Positions 49,840 through 58,943 of a stretch of 64,000 bases of DNA are shown in pieces. This DNA comes from a virus. A model generated the notes under the pieces. That model did not search any database. It was given only the letters and a program-made list of their open reading frames with translations, and was not told where the DNA came from. Each line of letters begins with the position of its first letter. The stretch's first letter is position 1. The stretch is taken from the IMG/VR virus record IMGVR_UViG_3300027704_000009, positions 1 to 64,000 of that record, one strand, 5' to 3'. The position numbers were made by a program, and so were the translations under genes.

Positions 49840-50220
49840 CTATTCATGTTCTCCACCAGGATCATTTGGATCTAGTGGAACTTTTTGAGCAATACCATTC
49901 TTATCACGGAATATAATAGAACCTCTACCTCTACCGTAAGAATGATATCCATTTTTAAATTTAAACGCATTTGGAATTTTTTCTGCTACTCTAAATGTGG
50001 CAACGGTAACAACTACTGCTCCTACAAATAATGCGTGTCCGATTGCACTATACATAAAAACCCATATGTTGTTGACAATAATGATTGCAAATACAGTTGA
50101 CCACATAAATGCGAGTATTTGCATCACCATATGTCTAACTTGTAAATCGGGAATAGCTCTTAATGGATTCTTGTTATGATCCATAATAGTATTCCACGAT
50201 TCAAAGATAAATTCTCTCAT
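49840..50220 (-). CDS. Hypothetical membrane protein (126 aa)
   Basis: Two membrane helices (MQILAFMWSTVFAIIIVNNIW and GHALFVGAVVVTVATF) lie between polar ends; the C-terminus is a Gly/Arg-rich tail with YHSYGRGRGS. Known only as an unnamed gene in T4-like marine phages by my recollection. Confidence 0.6.
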   Translation of the reverse strand: MREFIFESWNTIMDHNKNPLRAIPDLQVRHMVMQILAFMWSTVFAIIIVNNIWVFMYSAIGHALFVGAVVVTVATFRVAEKIPNAFKFKNGYHSYGRGRGSIIFRDKNGIAQKVPLDPNDPGGEHE

Positions 50221-50438
50221 TACTTCCGGATTACCCTCCCTTGAGATCTCATAGCCTTGCCATCTCTAATCCATTGATTATAAGGACGGCGCTTGTTAGC
50301 AATGCTTTTCTGCATATGCCCCCATGGGCTGTTGTTTCGACCAAGGTCTGCTTCGTTAAACGGATATCCGTTATCGACGCAAAACCGCTTATATTGATCC
50401 AGTCGATCAAATAGTTGCTCCGTGTTGCTGAGCTTCAT
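50220..50438 (-). CDS. Hypothetical basic protein (72 aa)
   Basis: Helical, with LFDRLDQYKRFCVDNGYPFN and a basic C-terminus (RRPYNQWIRDGKAMRSQGRVIRK). The start-to-stop pattern with 49840 is tight (shared base). No family recognised. Confidence 0.6.
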   Translation of the reverse strand: MKLSNTEQLFDRLDQYKRFCVDNGYPFNEADLGRNNSPWGHMQKSIANKRRPYNQWIRDGKAMRSQGRVIRK

Positions 50439-50443
50439 TTTTC

Positions 50444-50905
50444 TTAATTCCTTGTATACTCATATTTCGCTAAAGATCCGTTTTCCCCGTCCTCACTTAC
50501 TTCAATTTCTACAGTACGTTCAGGGTAACGGGATTGTATCATGCCAAATAAATCATCAGACATCATTTCACAAGATTTGTAATCTAACTCTAATGTTTTT
50601 TCTGCATATAATTTTTCAAGCCAACGTTTGAATTGAATAAATTCAATATCTCTGTCGTCGTGGAATACTTCTATTGCCACTTTAAAATGAAAAATATGTC
50701 TATGAGGATAGCCTAAAAAACTAACATCATATTCATCTCCTGTTGCTAGTTTAGGATCATCTAATGCGGCAGGGTATTTGTGTATACCTTCCTTCTTAAA
50801 TGTAACCCAGATCATTTTACTAGCGGATTCAATTTGCTTTTTTTGTGCGTCTTGTATAGCCGCCGCTCTCATGTCGCTAATCATATCGTCTATGTATCTT
50901 CCCAT
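50444..50905 (-). CDS. QueD/PTPS-like T-fold protein (paralogue)
   Basis: After a helical N-terminus, LGYPHRHIFHFKVAIEVFHDDRDIEFIQFKRWLEKLY aligns in shape with the QueD segment HGH-x-strand-DF-x-x-LK. The end (VEIEVSEDGENGSLAKYEY) resembles the family's C-terminal glutamate strand. HRH takes the place of HGH. It could be a divergent T-fold enzyme acting in the same pteridine route, or a retired paralogue. Own promoter at 50925-50953. Confidence 0.5.
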   Translation of the reverse strand: MGRYIDDMISDMRAAAIQDAQKKQIESASKMIWVTFKKEGIHKYPAALDDPKLATGDEYDVSFLGYPHRHIFHFKVAIEVFHDDRDIEFIQFKRWLEKLYAEKTLELDYKSCEMMSDDLFGMIQSRYPERTVEIEVSEDGENGSLAKYEYTRN

Positions 50906-50924
50906 TGTTGTTACTTTCTATATT

Positions 50925-50953
50925 ATTATAGTATAGTTGTTTTCGAATGTCAA
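50925..50953 (-). promoter_or_regulatory. Sigma70-type promoter for the 50444 gene
   Basis: TTGACA (50948-50953) and TATAAT (50925-50930), spacer 17. It overlaps the end of the DUF465-like gene. Confidence 0.75.
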
Positions 50954-51123
50954 GACTTACTTTTAGCAATTTGCTCTTTAATGTGTAATTTTTTTAGTTT
51001 TAAAGCAATCAAATCTTCTTTGCCTCTCCAACCTCGGTCGCCTTCACGGAGTTTTTCTGCGTCCGCTACTTGTTTTTTAAGTGCCTTATGTTCTTTGCGT
51101 AGTTCATCAGTTGTTGCTATCAT
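50950..51123 (-). CDS. DUF465 / YdcH-like small protein (57 aa)
   Basis: A 57-codon frame: LRKEHKALKKQVADAE, then WRGKEDLIALKLKKLHIKEQI, the pattern of the DUF465 (YdcH) helical hairpin (L-K-x-K-x-L-x-x-K-D-x-I). Strong SD GGAGGG before the ATG. The family is bacterial with no defined role. Confidence 0.65.
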   Translation of the reverse strand: MIATTDELRKEHKALKKQVADAEKLREGDRGWRGKEDLIALKLKKLHIKEQIAKSKS

Positions 51124-51140
51124 ATTATACCCTCCTAAGG

Positions 51141-51686
51141 TTATTCAATAAATGTGTCGCCAACGTACTTGTCCCAATCTGAAAATGTTTTACGATTAAT
51201 AACATCTTCCATAGGAACACACCATACACCAGGATTTGTGGCATTAAAGTCTGTGTCATCAAACTTTATAGTTGTATTATGGTTCCATTGTTGCCAATAG
51301 CCAAGTTTTAGACTTTGCATAGGAATGAAGCGTCTATCTTCAACCCAACCCATTTCTAAAATATCTTTACCATATTCCATTAGATCAAAATCTAATGTAA
51401 CCCATAAGTCTGCTTTAAGCAATCCTGAGATGTAATTATTCCAATCAGTCCAGTCACCGTTTGTTACTGGTTTAAATGTTGTGCCTGTGCCTAAATAGAT
51501 GTGTTTAATATCATGATTGGTTGCGTGTTCAATAGTTCTATTTAAGTCTTGTATACCGCATACAAACAATGTCTTTTCACCGTACATAGGAGTCTTTTCA
51601 ACTTCTTTGTTCATAAAGAACTTTGCTTTATCAGTTGTAACTTCGCCACCTTTTAGTGTAGCATACGTTCGCATCATTTGTTTCAT
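51141..51686 (-). CDS. Hypothetical protein next to the DpdA gene set (181 aa)
   Basis: Begins MKQMMRTYATLKGGEVTTD. Contains TLFVCGIQDLNRTIEHA, IKHIYLGTGTTFK and ADLWVTLDFDLMEYG, looking like an alpha/beta fold with a possible nucleotide site. No family recognised. It begins right after the dehydrogenase stop, so the two share a transcript. Confidence 0.6.
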   Translation of the reverse strand: MKQMMRTYATLKGGEVTTDKAKFFMNKEVEKTPMYGEKTLFVCGIQDLNRTIEHATNHDIKHIYLGTGTTFKPVTNGDWTDWNNYISGLLKADLWVTLDFDLMEYGKDILEMGWVEDRRFIPMQSLKLGYWQQWNHNTTIKFDDTDFNATNPGVWCVPMEDVINRKTFSDWDKYVGDTFIE

Positions 51687-52673
51687 CTATTTACTCTCTG
51701 TTTCGTCAACTATACGTTGAGCTCTGGTTTTTTCATACAGTTTGTACATATGCTTATTCCAAGTAATGTAGCCTCTACTGTATCCTTCTGGACGATTGTT
51801 GCCGTCAACAAATGCTTGTTCCCATTCCATATCTCTATCATAACTTTTTGTCCAAAAGCCATCTATGTTTAAGATACCTGTACTAATTAAGGAAACTGCA
51901 TCTCCCATACTACTATGAAAGTTTGGGTTTCTAGGACTTGGAAAGTCCATACTTGCATTTTTCCATAACAAGTTACCAAATGTAGTAGTAATTCCTTTTT
52001 TCTCTGCCGCTAGTATAATCAATGCATTCTCATTAATTATATCGCCATCAAATACAAGTGTGCTATCATCTTTCAAATCTATCACTACATCATACTTGCC
52101 GTTAGGTTCTGATATTAATCTATCTTCCCAAAACTTTCTATTATGAGAACCTAGCACATCAACATCATCTGCTAAACGTAATACTTTTAATTTTGTGTAA
52201 ACAACTGTTGCTAAAAAGCCACTGCCTATAATTAAAATACGTTGTCGTTGTCCTTTAAACTTTGCCATACCTGACATATAGTTTAACTTGTCTAAGTTAC
52301 TTGTAACTATATTAATACCACAAGCCACAGGCTCTATAATGTATTTAGGATCAGCATCTGGCACAACTACATATTCGTTATGTCTAACGTTGTAATAATC
52401 TGCATATGCAGGTTCACCTCTAGTAGCAACAATGTCGCCTACCTTAGTGTCTGTAATCTCTTTACCAATTTTTGTAACTTGACCTAGTCCTTCATGTCCT
52501 TGCATATTTAAAGGCAATGGACCAAAGTTACCATTCATCATATCAATGTCACTACGACAAATGCCAGTCATTAAAGCCATAACTTCAATTTCTTCATTTC
52601 CTACATTAGGTTTGTTCCATTCGATTTCTTCGAACTTTCCATTGCCTGTTGTTTGTAATAGTTTTACTAGCAT
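51687..52673 (-). CDS. Medium-chain dehydrogenase/reductase (GroES-like)
   Basis: TGICRSDIDMMNG and GHEGLGQVTKIG are the GroES-like catalytic blocks of zinc alcohol dehydrogenases. Then RILIIGSGFLATVVY gives a Rossmann dinucleotide loop (GSGFLA, lacking one Gly of the classic GxGxxG). 328 aa is short. The substrate is unknown. It overlaps the Gfo/Idh/MocA gene by 7 bases. Confidence 0.75.
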   Translation of the reverse strand: MLVKLLQTTGNGKFEEIEWNKPNVGNEEIEVMALMTGICRSDIDMMNGNFGPLPLNMQGHEGLGQVTKIGKEITDTKVGDIVATRGEPAYADYYNVRHNEYVVVPDADPKYIIEPVACGINIVTSNLDKLNYMSGMAKFKGQRQRILIIGSGFLATVVYTKLKVLRLADDVDVLGSHNRKFWEDRLISEPNGKYDVVIDLKDDSTLVFDGDIINENALIILAAEKKGITTTFGNLLWKNASMDFPSPRNPNFHSSMGDAVSLISTGILNIDGFWTKSYDRDMEWEQAFVDGNNRPEGYSRGYITWNKHMYKLYEKTRAQRIVDETESK

Positions 52674-53542
52674 AGTTCTTCCATTTGTTTATGTATCCAC
52701 ATATCCTTTGTAAATTGATCTTCCCAATATTCATTATTATGCAGGTTTTCTAGTCCAATGTCAATCATTCTTTTGTATGCTTCTTCGGGACATAAGCCTA
52801 ATTCTACACGTTCTATATGACCAAGTATTTCAAAGTTAATCCCGACATCATCGTATAAGTCTGTTTTCCAATTAGCGAGTAAGTTGTATTGACAAAACTT
52901 TGTCTTATATCCCATACCTGCTTCATCATCTACATCATATACTCCATCGGGATCAACTGTGCCATAATCTGTATCAAGTAATCCTTTAAGATTCCAATTA
53001 GTTCTTGCTATTTTATCTGATGGAAGAGTATTAGCATAACTAGGATTGAATACTTGATAAAGGCTTAACAAGTGTGGAAGTAAATCTCTACTTACTCCGC
53101 CATATGCTAATTCTTTTGTTGTAAACCAACTACCCGGATTAGGTACTCTGTTTTTGTTTTGCCAATGAATGTCAACTACACGACTTGTTCTTGCCATATT
53201 AATAAGTTCATCTATGTTGTGTCTAAACTGATTATTCTTTACCATAGATATTCTACACTCTGGAAAGTCATAGTGCAAATCTGACCATGCTTTCGAAGTA
53301 GATAATCCAGGCTTTTCAATAAACATTAAATGACACCAGGGAGCGATAAACCTTGCAAGTTCTTCGTGGGTTTCATTTGGCGTACAGATATGTACAGTGT
53401 CGTACATATCAATTGGTACATCTTGAATAGTCTTAAAATCAGCAGGTCTATTTGGGTCAACTGTTACAACATCGATACCCATTTCTGTTAGTACCTTCAT
53501 GTATAGTTGCCCAATACCCATACCTACTATAAGACTTTTCAT
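52667..53542 (-). CDS. Gfo/Idh/MocA-like oxidoreductase
   Basis: SLIVGMGIGQLYMKVL is the Rossmann loop, and the FIEKPG segment carries the typical EKP motif for cofactor and substrate. 291 aa. NAD(P)-dependent sugar or cyclitol dehydrogenases of this family often work with a second oxidoreductase, here the MDR gene behind. It starts one base after the DpdA-like gene's stop, which suggests action on a related substrate. Confidence 0.75.
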   Translation of the reverse strand: MKSLIVGMGIGQLYMKVLTEMGIDVVTVDPNRPADFKTIQDVPIDMYDTVHICTPNETHEELARFIAPWCHLMFIEKPGLSTSKAWSDLHYDFPECRISMVKNNQFRHNIDELINMARTSRVVDIHWQNKNRVPNPGSWFTTKELAYGGVSRDLLPHLLSLYQVFNPSYANTLPSDKIARTNWNLKGLLDTDYGTVDPDGVYDVDDEAGMGYKTKFCQYNLLANWKTDLYDDVGINFEILGHIERVELGLCPEEAYKRMIDIGLENLHNNEYWEDQFTKDMWIHKQMEELC

Positions 53543-55006
53543 TTATACCTCAAACAAACTGTTAAATTGTGCAGAACTGTTAATAGTTTTCTTACCAACT
53601 GCTCCACGTGTTCCAACGACCTTCATCCATAGTTTAGTGTGTTCATCTACTAATGCAAGTGCTTGGTCTTTGTTATCAAGTTCAAATATTCTAGCAATAA
53701 CATCTTTAACTTCTTGTTTATCGAATGTATCGTTAACAAGCATATTAGGATAGTTACCACCGTCATACTGTCTATTTGCTTCTTGTACACTATTAATGTG
53801 TGTATATACATTATGGTTCATCATAAGTGCATATGCAAACGAATCCCAACTAGTTTTAGTCGATACACCCATTCTATTAACATCTGTTGGACTGTAAATA
53901 CAAACGTCATTTACTTTTAGTCCTTGTGTAATAGGAGTAGGCATCCAGTTCATTCCTTGTTTATTAAAGAAGTCTGTTGCTAAATCATCGTAGGGTCTAG
54001 TGTCAGTACTATATGCTTTGTCATCTGGTGCCGGCGACATCATATAACTCCACTTTTCATCTTGTACTGTTCTATGTCCTGTATAGACTTGACCATTTGC
54101 AGTACATAAGAACGGACTTGCACAATCAAATGTTACTGTGAAGTTCTCATTATGGTTCTTACGAATACCACGTTGTATTGCAGTTAGTACTAGTGCCCAT
54201 TCAAGTTTACTAGTTCCTAAGAAGTGCATAACATCTTGTTTACCTTTTTCAAGTAAACCGTCAAACCTTAGTTCAATTACACGTTTCAATGCTAGATGCA
54301 AGTCGCACATATTCTGTCCGCCCATTGCCCAACCGTTAAAATGTGTATCTGGGTACAATCGGTGATCACTGTACTTCTTCATTTGCTGATACCAATCATC
54401 GGCTTGTGCAAAGTTTTCACCTTGTAGTACATTTAAGAACTTACAGTTACCATTACGGTTTTTAATAAAGTATTCGTTATTAAATTGTGTGCCTTCAACT
54501 GCTTCTTGATATGAACTAATTTTACTTTTTTCTGCACCTTCAGGACTACGTCCTACCCATGCCGGAATATCTAAAATCATTCCATAGTCCATGAACTTGT
54601 CCATCCACTTTAGAACACCATCACGTTTCTTTTGTGCTTGAGCACAACCGCTATTTGCTCTCCAGTCACCTTCCCACTTGCCTTTACCAATTTGGAAACC
54701 ACCTGAGTCTCCTAGTAACCAACTGTGTTCTCGGTTCCTGTCTCTGTACATATCTTCACGATACATATCCTTTTCCAAGTCTAGACTGGCATGACCAGCC
54801 GAGTGCAATGACCATTTGTATTTCCATAGACCTTCTGGTGCCAACCAGTTCATACTTTCAACACCGTGTGGAAGAAAACTAGGAACACGATTATAATCAA
54901 TATATTCGTGCCTACGTTGTCTGCCTACAAAGAGTGCGTAGAATGTACTTAATGCTGGCAGAAATACTGCGTAGTCATTTTGTGCATCTGTAAGGTTAGT
55001 CTTCAT
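53543..55006 (-). CDS. dpdA: DpdA-like tRNA-guanine transglycosylase paralogue
   Basis: TGT-family motifs are all present: GDSGGFQIG (catalytic D100), LNVLQG, WAMGGQ, MHFLGT and the nucleophile region TFDCASPF (D294). TGT enzymes exchange guanine for a 7-deazaguanine. Phage members with this layout, called DpdA, act on DNA rather than tRNA. At 487 aa it is longer than bacterial TGT (about 375 aa) and lacks an evident zinc site of CxCxxCxxH. It follows the sliding clamp gene, 11 bases apart. Confidence 0.8.
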   Translation of the reverse strand: MKTNLTDAQNDYAVFLPALSTFYALFVGRQRRHEYIDYNRVPSFLPHGVESMNWLAPEGLWKYKWSLHSAGHASLDLEKDMYREDMYRDRNREHSWLLGDSGGFQIGKGKWEGDWRANSGCAQAQKKRDGVLKWMDKFMDYGMILDIPAWVGRSPEGAEKSKISSYQEAVEGTQFNNEYFIKNRNGNCKFLNVLQGENFAQADDWYQQMKKYSDHRLYPDTHFNGWAMGGQNMCDLHLALKRVIELRFDGLLEKGKQDVMHFLGTSKLEWALVLTAIQRGIRKNHNENFTVTFDCASPFLCTANGQVYTGHRTVQDEKWSYMMSPAPDDKAYSTDTRPYDDLATDFFNKQGMNWMPTPITQGLKVNDVCIYSPTDVNRMGVSTKTSWDSFAYALMMNHNVYTHINSVQEANRQYDGGNYPNMLVNDTFDKQEVKDVIARIFELDNKDQALALVDEHTKLWMKVVGTRGAVGKKTINSSAQFNSLFEV

Positions 55007-55017
55007 TGACTTCCCCT

Positions 55018-55749
55018 TTATTTAGATTGTGCTGGAAGGATATAATCGTATTGAATCTGTCCAGAATCAACTGAAATCATACTAGCACCCTCATCAGAGA
55101 ATCGCATAGTAATTTCACCTGGGAGGCTCAAAATACTAATTACTTGGTTAATGGGCCACTGCCAACCGTGCTTCAACGAACCAGTAATATCTGGTTGGAA
55201 TACAAAGTTACCTGCGTGTGTGCTATGGTCACCAAAGTAAAACTTTAAGTTGCCATCTTCTGTTCTAGCGATGAAAGTTGTTTCTTCACTATGCACTTGT
55301 GCCTGCATTTTTAAACGTTGTACTGCCGCCATACTTGGCTTAATTTCAACGTCCCACTTAACACCCTTAAACTTTACAGTTTTAAGTTTGTCGTTAATTA
55401 CTTCACTTGTCATAAAGCGATAGTCGTTCTTAAAGTCGCCCCTAACATTTTCAAAGTATAACCCAACTGGAACATCTGTTCCGTTGCGTTCTTGTTTGCT
55501 AATTGTAATCTTAGCATCTGCTTTATACTCTTGAATACCAAGTAGTATTGCTAATTTACTTAAATTAGGCATACCGAACGTACCCATAAACTCTGCGTAC
55601 GGCGATTTAAATTTGGCTTGTACGATAACACTTCTGTCATCTGCAAGTCCTTCTAGTGTTGTTGCAACATCACTACCTTCAATTTTTACCAAGTCAATAA
55701 AGCCTAGGCTGTGTGTATGCTGAACAATATCGTTTAGATAGTCTTTCAT
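55018..55749 (-). CDS. 45: T4 gp45-like sliding clamp
   Basis: The protein (243 aa from MKDYLNDIV, where GGAG lies 9 bases upstream; an ATG five codons earlier lacks an SD) matches the T4 gp45 clamp in length and in segments FMGTFGMPNLSKLAILL, WDVEIKPSM and TMRFSDEGASMISVDSG. It would ring DNA and tether the polymerase, and in T4 also activates late promoters. Own promoter at 55779-55807. The polymerase gene lies just upstream. Confidence 0.85.
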   Translation of the reverse strand: MKDYLNDIVQHTHSLGFIDLVKIEGSDVATTLEGLADDRSVIVQAKFKSPYAEFMGTFGMPNLSKLAILLGIQEYKADAKITISKQERNGTDVPVGLYFENVRGDFKNDYRFMTSEVINDKLKTVKFKGVKWDVEIKPSMAAVQRLKMQAQVHSEETTFIARTEDGNLKFYFGDHSTHAGNFVFQPDITGSLKHGWQWPINQVISILSLPGEITMRFSDEGASMISVDSGQIQYDYILPAQSK

Positions 55750-55778
55750 AGATTTATTCTCCATCAGTTAATAATACA

Positions 55779-55807
55779 ATTATATGTGTATTTAGGTTCA
55801 AAGTCAA
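55779..55807 (-). promoter_or_regulatory. Sigma70-type promoter for the clamp gene
   Basis: TTGACT (55802-55807) and TATAAT (55779-55784), spacer 17. A CTAAATA word in the spacer resembles a cyanophage late box, so both early and late control are possible. Confidence 0.7.
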
Positions 55808-55814
55808 GTTCTTT

Positions 55815-58472
55815 TTATTCAAAACTAAACAAATCATTAAATTTAGTGTTAGTATTGGAATCTAGCGTCAAGTCCCACCCCAATACGTCTAATAGGTTGT
55901 TAATCTTACTGTCAATTACAGTGCTTTCCATTGCACTATCATCAAACGGTAATTCTTTAAACCATTGTGGCAAATGCGGTTCATCAACTGGATAAGCCAC
56001 ACTAGTGTATCCTAGTGGATTTGCCTTCATTTTACAAACAATAACTTTGTGACCGTCTTTGATCTCGGTACTATATCTGTCACTGTTCATCTTTCGCAAT
56101 CTATTCCAGTTCATACTAGCTCTGACGTGTCCTGGCATATTTGCTCTTCCTTGCCTCTGTTCAAGTGCTTGGAATTTTGTCATGTTATTTGCACGTCTTG
56201 GGCTACCTTTTTCCCAACCTTGCTTTTGCATGAATTCTTCTTTAAACAACTTTACTTTCTCAAGTGCAGTATCTCTATCATCGCCAGTTAACACTCCTGT
56301 TAAGATGTTACTAAGAAAGTCTTGTACAATCTTAGGTGTATCTGACCGTTTAAGGTCAAGTCCCATTGCTTTAATCTTTCCCGGACTGTCTTTATCTGTG
56401 CGATATCCTTCGTTGTCGTATATAAGTAATGCATAACGTTTCTTTGTAATAAACAAACCTTTGGTTGCACATACTTCTCTACCACCAACAATAATCTCTC
56501 CATTTTCCCTAGGTGCATTAAAAGCCTTCTTCATAAAGCCTGGAAAACTTTCGTTAACTTTGTCGCTAATAGAATCATATAAAGCAGTACAAGTATCTTT
56601 GTTCCACTCTAATTCACCTTTCTCAACACGTTCTTTAAGAACGGGCCATGCACTAAAGTATGCAGAGTCTGTGTCACCATATATAATAGTTTCACCTCTA
56701 TGATCATACACGCCTGTTAAACATTCATTAACATATGCGTCCATGTGTTTTGCAATACTTCTGCCACACAATGTAGTACTTTGTCCAATACGTTTATCAA
56801 AGAATCTACAACCTGGATTAAGAATCGCACCATATAAACTGTTCAAGTTAATCTTTTTAACTAACTGTCGTTTATCCCAAAACTGTTTCTCTTCCGGAGT
56901 TGTTGCACTTGCTTTTACTTTTTGTATATCTTGTCGTTCTCTGTACCAACGTGCTAATAGTCCAGGTACAACACCTTCTATTTGCGAATTAAATATAGTA
57001 CCATTTGCACTTAACATCCAAGGTTTTTTACTTAAAAATATAAGTTTATAGATCTCTTTACCAGACATTATATCATGCGAACCGTTTTCCCATTCAAGTA
57101 CAATTTCTTTTTCGATGTCTTGTGACATAACTAGTTCATATTCGATACTACCAAACATACCTTCCCAAGAATCTGCAAAACTCTTCTTGTCAGCCATGCT
57201 ATCTTTAACGTGTCGGTCTGTGTAGTCCGGACGCAACTGTCCTACAATAGTTTCATTTCCCATGTTAAGAGCACGAATAGCCGAAGGATACAAACTGTTA
57301 ATATCAATACTACCAATCCAATCATGCAATCCTTTTTGTGGGTATGCCACATACGCACCAGCCGCCTGTGTGTTACCAAGTTCATCTCTACTCTTACGAC
57401 TTGGAACAACTAACCCACGTTCGTGTGCTTCGTTAATAATTGCTTGTTCTGTAACTGCGACAGCACCCATTGTTGTTTGTAACAACACTGTATTACTGTG
57501 TGCTAGTTCACTACTCAACTCCATAAATTTTAATTTCTTATCTAGTTTATCTAGTAGTGCAGTATCCTGTCTCGAATATTCAATAAACGTTTCAAAGTCA
57601 TTGTTATATAATTGATCCAGTGTGCCTGTGTATTGAACTTTGCGTTCATCTAATTCATATTCACCAATAGCATCTAAACTGTAACTATGCATTTCGTGGT
57701 ATGTATACTTACGATACAGTTGCATATAGTCCATGTGTACACGACCAATAGTATCAAACGTTAGTGTTTCACTACCAAATCGTTCAAACGTTCTCGACTT
57801 GGGTAATGCACCCCATAAACAAAAACGTCTTGTATCATCTTTACTCAGTACACGTTTAACTCTGTTTACCAAATACGGAATATCATAACCTTCACTGTTC
57901 CAACCAGATAAAATATCTGCATCATCAATAAGTGTTAAGAATGTATCTAGTAATTGCGACTCTTGTTCAAAGAAGAAACAGTTTTCATACTTTGCACAAA
58001 CCTTATCGCTTTCTTCCTTACTCATTCCTTTAGGCGGAATTGCAAGTGTTATAAGTTGATCAGTCCATTGTAAGTACAAACTAATTGCAGTTACAGGATT
58101 AAACGGATCCTCAGGCGGAGAGAAACCTCGTTCCTTATCGAAGTCAGTCTCAATATCAAAGAAACAAGTGTGCAACTTAGGTGCTTCTTGTCCTAGATAG
58201 TTTTCTTCTAAAATACGGAATACAGGATTAAAGTCGCTTTCATAAAGTCGCTTTTGTCCTACTAGTTTTATTTCTCTACGGAAATCTTTTATCGAACGGC
58301 ACTGGATTCTACTAACAGTGTTGCCGTGGATACTTTTATGTTTACCTTTCGGATCATCATAATAGAATACATATTTTGCGGGATAATCTTTATACACACG
58401 TTTACCGTGCTTATTTCGTTCGACTATTTGTATTAAGTCCTTGTCTCTATCAAAGAGTGCATCAACGTACAT
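55815..58472 (-). CDS. 43: T4 gp43-like family B DNA polymerase
   Basis: 885 aa, close to the 898 of T4 gp43. Exonuclease motif I DIE (106-108), polymerase motif A D390 with SLYPS (393-397), motif B KKINLNSLYG (539-548) and motif C YGDTDS (598-603) are intact. It replicates the phage genome with the clamp encoded downstream. No split or intein is visible in this copy. Confidence 0.95.
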   Translation of the reverse strand: MYVDALFDRDKDLIQIVERNKHGKRVYKDYPAKYVFYYDDPKGKHKSIHGNTVSRIQCRSIKDFRREIKLVGQKRLYESDFNPVFRILEENYLGQEAPKLHTCFFDIETDFDKERGFSPPEDPFNPVTAISLYLQWTDQLITLAIPPKGMSKEESDKVCAKYENCFFFEQESQLLDTFLTLIDDADILSGWNSEGYDIPYLVNRVKRVLSKDDTRRFCLWGALPKSRTFERFGSETLTFDTIGRVHMDYMQLYRKYTYHEMHSYSLDAIGEYELDERKVQYTGTLDQLYNNDFETFIEYSRQDTALLDKLDKKLKFMELSSELAHSNTVLLQTTMGAVAVTEQAIINEAHERGLVVPSRKSRDELGNTQAAGAYVAYPQKGLHDWIGSIDINSLYPSAIRALNMGNETIVGQLRPDYTDRHVKDSMADKKSFADSWEGMFGSIEYELVMSQDIEKEIVLEWENGSHDIMSGKEIYKLIFLSKKPWMLSANGTIFNSQIEGVVPGLLARWYRERQDIQKVKASATTPEEKQFWDKRQLVKKINLNSLYGAILNPGCRFFDKRIGQSTTLCGRSIAKHMDAYVNECLTGVYDHRGETIIYGDTDSAYFSAWPVLKERVEKGELEWNKDTCTALYDSISDKVNESFPGFMKKAFNAPRENGEIIVGGREVCATKGLFITKKRYALLIYDNEGYRTDKDSPGKIKAMGLDLKRSDTPKIVQDFLSNILTGVLTGDDRDTALEKVKLFKEEFMQKQGWEKGSPRRANNMTKFQALEQRQGRANMPGHVRASMNWNRLRKMNSDRYSTEIKDGHKVIVCKMKANPLGYTSVAYPVDEPHLPQWFKELPFDDSAMESTVIDSKINNLLDVLGWDLTLDSNTNTKFNDLFSFE

Positions 58473-58518
58473 ATATTTTTCCTTTGTTGCTTATAGCCAA
58501 CTAACTGTGATTCATGCT

Positions 58519-58755
58519 CTACTGAGCGATTAAACTTTGTATAATTCCAATTATGTATATTAAAGTAAGTCCTGCGTTTAATACAATCAAACTCTTTTCT
58601 TTCCATAATACACCTACCACTACCCAGATAGCATTTGCCAAACAAAATGCATAACTGTAGTACGGATACATATTGAAACTTGCCATAGTAGCCGCGATTA
58701 GTAATATTGCAGTGCCAGTCCATGCGAGTCCTTGATATGGTTTTACTTTTTCCAT
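58519..58755 (-). CDS. Small membrane protein (78 aa)
   Basis: Begins MEKVKPYQGLAWTGTAILLIA and has three hydrophobic segments ending LTLIYIIGIIQSLIAQ. It resembles the protein at 46656 in its tail. It overlaps the next gene upstream by 13 bases. No family recognised. Confidence 0.65.
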   Translation of the reverse strand: MEKVKPYQGLAWTGTAILLIAATMASFNMYPYYSYAFCLANAIWVVVGVLWKEKSLIVLNAGLTLIYIIGIIQSLIAQ

Positions 58756-58943
58756 TCCATTAACTCCATCTCTACTGCATCTGCTCCTTTATTATAATGT
58801 CTTTCCACTAATTTTACAACCTTTTTAAATGTATCTGTTACTGTTTCTTTTGTTACTTTATTGCCTTTAGTAATAAGGAGGTTATAAGTAAGCAGTTCTG
58901 TGTCTTGCTCATCTGCTTTATCGTAACCTCCTATACTACTCAT
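58743..58943 (-). CDS. Hypothetical acidic protein (66 aa)
   Basis: Begins MSSIGGYDKADEQDTE and has a helix TKETVTDTFKKVVKLVERHY. The ATG shares a base with the stop of the peroxiredoxin gene. No family recognised. Confidence 0.6.
   Translation of the reverse strand: MSSIGGYDKADEQDTELLTYNLLITKGNKVTKETVTDTFKKVVKLVERHYNKGADAVEMELMEWKK

Noticed and set aside
58433-58723. Minus-strand ORF of 96 codons before the polymerase gene
   Set aside because: It overlaps both the polymerase start and the small membrane protein in another frame, and its product is Cys/Tyr-rich without structure.
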